Assembly (NCBI GenBank): GCA_001800075.1
Contig: MGUR01000053.1
Coordinates: 114,179-123,141, forward strand
Source: Elusimicrobia bacterium RIFCSPLOWO2_01_FULL_59_12
Lineage (GTDB): Bacteria > Elusimicrobiota > Elusimicrobia > 2-01-FULL-59-12
Length of the DNA stretch: 8,963 nucleotides
Reading direction: 5' to 3'
Shown here: positions 1-6,000 of the stretch, one piece after another
Layout: each line of letters starts with the position of its first letter
Position numbering within the stretch: the stretch's first letter is position 1
Program-made: the position numbers and the translations under genes
The notes under the pieces: model-generated
The model's input: the letters and a program-made list of their open reading frames with translations, nothing else
Told to the model about the DNA's origin: nothing
The model's database searches: none

Positions 1-3000
1 TTCCACAGTCCAGACCAGCAACGGCAGCGTCTTTGCGGAATATCGCCGCCAGCATGACCCCCTGGCTCAGGCGCCGCTGCGTTTCCGCGCCAACCGCTGG
101 CTGACGATCGACCGCTGGGTCGGCTATACCAACATCCCACGTGTGACCCGCGAATTTGACGGTCAGGGGAACATCAAGCGCAGCTTTATCCGTACAGGTC
201 AGAAAGACGCACTGGGCAACGATGAAGTGCTCGTGACTTTCCCGGATTTCCCCGAAGAACAAATCCTTTCCCAGCTGGACAACCCCGCGGTCGCAAACAC
301 CTTTAATGAAATGCGAAACCGGAAAATGCCGGAGAATCAGCGGGATCAGCCCGAGAATCAGTACTACTTCCAATACTTCTTCCCCGATGATCCCCTGGAG
401 CGGGTTTCGAGCGAAGAAGATCCCCGCTTCCCGACGCGCACGTGGTATGTCTGGTCTGTGGATCAACTGCGCGACTTGCTGGCTCCCGGTTCCCCTTCCC
501 GGCCACACCTGCCATTATCGATTCGGGTAGAGAACGGGAAAACCAAGGTGGTCATCTATGACAACGTCAAAGACCGTGATGCTCAAACGCGACCCTTCAA
601 GATTGTCGATTTCCCTGATGACCCCTCCATGCCGATCGATTTGGTGCCCATCACCCTGACCACCAATGCCGATGGCTCGAACTACATGCTGTACCTGTAC
701 GAGAAGTCGGGAAGGGCCCGTACCCCGCAGGAAGGCAGCAAAGTATCATCCACTCCGCTTCACGTATATTCGGTTGTACACAGTCGGGAAGAGCTTCCCA
801 ACGCGCTGCCCGGACAAAAGGACTTGGCCTTCGCGGCCTTTGATCCGAATGGGGAACTGCACAGCCAGTTGAACCACGCCGAGCCGGGTGAGCCCAATCA
901 CAAAACCTATTACAAAGACGGTTGGGGAGATTTCGTCACCGATGTGCGCGCGATCACGGCGGATGAATTATTGAGCACACGCGCTCTCAATCGGGAACCG
1001 AAGAAGACCATCGTGTTTGTCCAAAAAGATCCCACGCGCGGCCCGGGATGGACCTATGTGTGGGAATTTGACGCGGGCCGCAACCCAATGGATGCGATCG
1101 CGCGGTTCCTGAACCGCAAGACCGACTCGGGCTTCGCCTACACGCTTTACCATAACGGCCGGTATGTGTACCGGCAGGATAACCGGTACATCGAGCAATA
1201 CCGGGTTCCCATGCAGGAGTGGAAATGGGGACCGAAAGCGCCCTGGCTGCGCAACCTGCTGAACAGCAATCCCGTCAGCAACTTCTTCCGCTTCTGGACC
1301 TCACCGCGTCAGGCCAAACCCGATATCGCCAGTTATAAAACAGCGACCGAGATGACCTTCCCGCAGCCTAAAAACCTGCCAGCGGGAAGTGTTCTGGATA
1401 TCGAAGTGGACGCGCAGGGTGTTCAGCAAGTAGGCGTTCAGCTTCAAGCGCTGGGTCAACCGGATGCCGACAGCGTTCAGATGACCCCCTATGACATCCC
1501 GGCTCCCGATGCCCAGGGCCGAAGAATTGTTCACGTCCCGATTACCTCAGATACCCAGATCAATGGTCTGGCTGTTCGCTTTGGCGGATCTATGAAGGCC
1601 GACCCGAACGGTGTATTAAAGGTGATCCACATCTACTTCCGCACGCCGCCTTCGCCGTCCGCCTCGCTAACGCCTGATCAGGGGCTTAGCGCTCAATTCC
1701 GCCGGGCCTTACGCGGTGCGGCGGAGGGCTTATTGGGAACACCCCTCGAGGCCCAGACCCTGGACGCTCAATCCAATAGTCCGGCGGCCTCCGGTACGTT
1801 GGCGCAAAAACCGGCGCAAAATCCCACGCCGGCCACCCCGACCAACGGCGAAGACCTTCTGCAATCAGGTGAGGTTCGTGAGCGGCCCAGCCAGCCCAGC
1901 GATTGGGCGGCGAATCCTCAGGCCGAGGGAATACGCATTCCATCGACTTGGCGGCTCTACGTGGTTGGGGTTTTGCTATTCCTGCATTTGATGGGGGTGA
2001 TCAATCTCGCGAAGTGGATTTCTTTCAGGGGAATCGGCCGGATTTTCAATGGGTTAAGACGGACGATAAGCGGCCGGATCGCCCCGCATGAGGGGGGGTC
2101 TGGATCAGGGTCCGGCGGTACGACGCCCGCAGGTCCGCTCGCGCCGATGGAGCGCCATGCCGAACTGATGCGTCTTCTGACAGCCGCATTGCGCAGTATT
2201 CGTGCTGAGGTGGAGACCGCGCGGAGTAACCGCGATGCGGCAAAGGCCTTCTTCAATGCGCTTGAAGAGGCGGTCCGGCTGCAACGATTGCCTGGTTCTC
2301 TGCAAGAAATCCCCTTAACCGAAGACCGAGGGCCGCTGCTCCAGCACCTCACCCGGCAGGGCTTATTGGGTACTCTGGATCAAGTCGTTCGCGATCTCCC
2401 CAATTACCGCTCTGTAGAAAACGTCCTGCCCGATTTGGTTAACCGAGTGGAAACCCGGGTGTACACTGATCAAATAAATGCCTATTACCGGACGTATCAG
2501 CCTTGGCCCATGGATTCCGCTCGGCAGATGCTGACGAATTTGGAAAACAGCATCACGAAAAATTGGAACACCGACCCCGATAAATTGGGACCCGCCTTTG
2601 CCGGTCTGCCGGAGATGGGATATCTCCTGGCCGCTACCTTTAAGGCCATGAAGGATGATCCAGCCAGACAGGCAGGACGACGGGCTCTGATGATGATCCT
2701 TGCGGACCTGCGGGCGATGACACATGGAGCGGACCATTTCAATGTCGACGCGGTTCATGCGGTTTTGGATCAACATTGGCCGACCGCGCTGGGTGACTTC
2801 CGACTGCATGTGCAGCAAGCGCTGGAAGAAATTATCGGCGGGGATACCAACTTTATGATTACCCTGGAAACCCACCATGACATTCTCCTTCAGGATATTC
2901 TGGAACGCGTGCGTTCCACTCGAACGATCGCCGCGCGCGGCCGTCGGGGGAACAGCGGCGATGGGTTTTACTTAAAGCATCGCGAGCGGGGTGGGTTTGT

Positions 3001-6000
3001 CAAAGTGCCGATGGAAGAATACGTATTGGGCGAGATTATGGCGCATACGGTCCGCCTGCAGCGTCCCATGGTGATGCGCCGCATCATTCAGCGCGCGCAG
3101 GAGATGGTCGCGGTGGCGCGCCGGAACCATCAGCCTCTTCCGAATACTCAGAGAATGGCGCTCAACGTCGATCACTTCTGGTCCGAGTTTGTGAAGGACC
3201 AATCGTGGTTCCAGGTTGGGAAAATGATCAAAACGCAGAACGTGCCTTTCCGAAAAGTGTTCGAACCGCGTCTGGTCGATCGGTTGTTTAAAGTGTTTGA
3301 GGATCCTCTCCAGGGGCTTGGTTTAACTCCGCGTGATATCGCCGACCGGTTGGTCACCGCTTTTGCGGAAGTGCAGGAGCATATCGGAGATGTCATGGAT
3401 AAAAAGGCGTCGGCGGCGGATGCCTCACCGAGAGCGAAACAGTTCGACACGGTAGCGAAACGTGCGGCTCTCCGGGATCAATTGGTGGCTCAACTGAAAG
3501 CGCTTGGGGATCGTCCTTCGATGGAAGACCTGTACGCCGTTCTGAGCGAAAAAATCCTTCCTGGCCTCCAGGGTTTGGATGGAGCGGTGGTATCGACCTT
3601 GCCGGCCCCCTACGCGTTTACCGGTGCGCCCCTCGCGCCTGGCGGGCAAGTGTATGGTTTTAAATCGCGTTTCCTGCAAACGTTAGCGGATCAGGATTTC
3701 TGGCCCTATGTGAAGGAAGAGCGCCAATTCTTTAATATCCGGCCGCTTCTCTTCCCGTCCACTCTGTGGAAAATGTTCGTCAAGGTCGTTGAACGGCTTC
3801 TGGACCGGCGGTTTTGGAATGCCCCGCCCGGTCAGGGGGATCGGGAGCATTCGGAGTCAGGCCTTAAGCATATCGCTTCGATCGGATTTGTCTGGCTGCT
3901 GTACAACGGCGTCATGGTTTCATTATTGATGACCCGCACGCTGCCCAGCGTGGTGACCCTGATCGGGTATACCTCCTTCCCGGATAACTTGCTGATCCTT
4001 CTCCCGGCCGTTTTCCTGACGGGCATTTTTGTGGCGCTCTCGTTCTGGTCGATCCTGACTTGGCGCTATCATCGCGTCAGTAAGGACCGGGAACGGCGTG
4101 AACTTCGTCAGGAGGTGCGCACCGTGGGAGATGCCGCGATCGCCCTGGCGATCCTCAAGAAAGGGCCGCTTTCGCGCTTCGGGCGGTGGTTTAAGCCTGT
4201 GAAATATATCGCCGGCGGGTTAGCGCTTGGAGCGTTGGCCTGGCCGATGGTGTCGCGCCTCCCGGATTGGGGCAGTCTCACTGCCAGCAACGTGGGGCTG
4301 TGGATGTTGGTCGGCCTGGGCGCGGTGCATTTGGCTTACCGTCTCTATCGCGAAATCGGACTCCGCGGGACCTTTTCCTATGCGCCGTACGGTGGAAGCC
4401 GTGAGCAGGCCCTGGTGGTTTACCGGCAGTTAGTGGACGACCTGCATGCCAAATACAAATTCGGCGACGCCGAACGCGAACGATTCCTGAATTTTCAGAT
4501 GGGTGAAGACGAGCTGTGGAATTTCCTCCGCCGCGCGCCCGAAGATTATGAACGCTTGATGCGTTTCTTGAACACTTTCTATCGCCAGGATATCCCGCCG
4601 ACCGCGCCGGCGGAAAATGACCGGCCGGGTAAACCCACGCCTTGGCCCACCTGGACGTCGATGCCAAAACTCATGATCCAGATGACCGTGATGCTCCCCC
4701 GGAAAGTGGATTGGGGTGGCTTGGGGAAGAACGGTAAGGTCATTCCCGGGACGATCTTTGCGGCGGATATCGGTAAGGTCTATACGTACCGTCCCGTCGA
4801 CCCTGTCACAGGCGCCGTTCTTCCGGCTAATACGGAGACTTTAAATGCTCAGCGCACCTATGTTCAGATTTTGATCAATTCACCCCGATACGGTCATGAG
4901 TGGATTGAACTGATTCACCGGATGGCAAAGATCCGGACGACCGTCACCCGTCCCGATGGGACGGTGGAATCCGCTTTCTTATTGACCGACGTGGATGTTG
5001 AGCATTTCCTGCATGGACCGGACCGCCAGTTCGACAGCTTTGAGATGGCCGAGCGAAACATGGATACGCTCGGCCGGAGTCGCTCGCCTGAGCTTCGAGC
5101 CGAGATACAGAAAGCCGCCCGCGGGCTCATTGAGGATTTCGTCAACGACCACATGGCGCTTCAGGACCGGTATATCCATGAAATGGGCCGGCTGCGGCAA
5201 ATGATGGCCGATTACGCGGAAGCATATCACCCCGACCCGATCTATCAGGAGATTAAACAGCGCCGTGAGGCCAAGAAATCATTAACCCCGGAAGAGGAAG
5301 ACTACTACCGGCGCGGTCGTGAGGATTACCTGCGCATGGCTGATGAGAAATTGATCTTCTCGGTAGGCTGGCCGGCGATGACGACCGGGATATCGCCCGC
5401 CGTTCGTACCGATTATGCGAATGTCATCCAGCAGTATCTGCCGGGCGCCCGTCTGATGGATGTTCAGCCCAATCAAACGGTGCGGCCGGTCAAAGATGCC
5501 GTGTGGATGGTGACTCAGCGGCACGCGGGTCGAACCACGTTCTATGTTGACGTCAGCAATTGGATGTTCATTGAGGAAGCCCATTGGCTGCCGTTTGCGA
5601 TGAAGAAACTCTACGATGAGGATGGGCTGGCGGCGCTGATCCTCTCTTTGATGGTTTCAGATCGATTGAACAATGCGCAGCGCGCGTTGGGTACAGCAGA
5701 AACGACATGGTCCAATGCTGTCCAGCCGGCGGCCGATGAGATGGGTTCGATCACGGAATACGGCAAAATTCTCGGCGATCAAGACGCCTTCCGCGGAAAC
5801 TGGCTGCCGAGTTTGAACGACCAACCTTTGCTGGCGCCCGATTCAGACACGATCATTGAGCAGGCGGGCGGTTCTCCCAAGACCGTGCGGGGTCCTTCTC
5901 CAGCTGACAAACTGGTGACCATTCTGCTGTCCAGTTTCTACTTCAAGAAGCCGCTGGTCCGGCTGGCCAATTTCACCTTTATCGTCATGGTTATGACGCT

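Noticed and set aside
2363..2878. 171-codon open frame on the minus strand
   Set aside because: Antisense to the helical region, with no recognisable motif or ribosome-binding site; the + strand reading is continuous and coherent here.
4370..5911. Standard cellulose-synthase-type GT2 domain
   Set aside because: The Q(Q/R)xRW motif and the usual DxD / TED order were not found in this region, so only a diverged transferase could be proposed.
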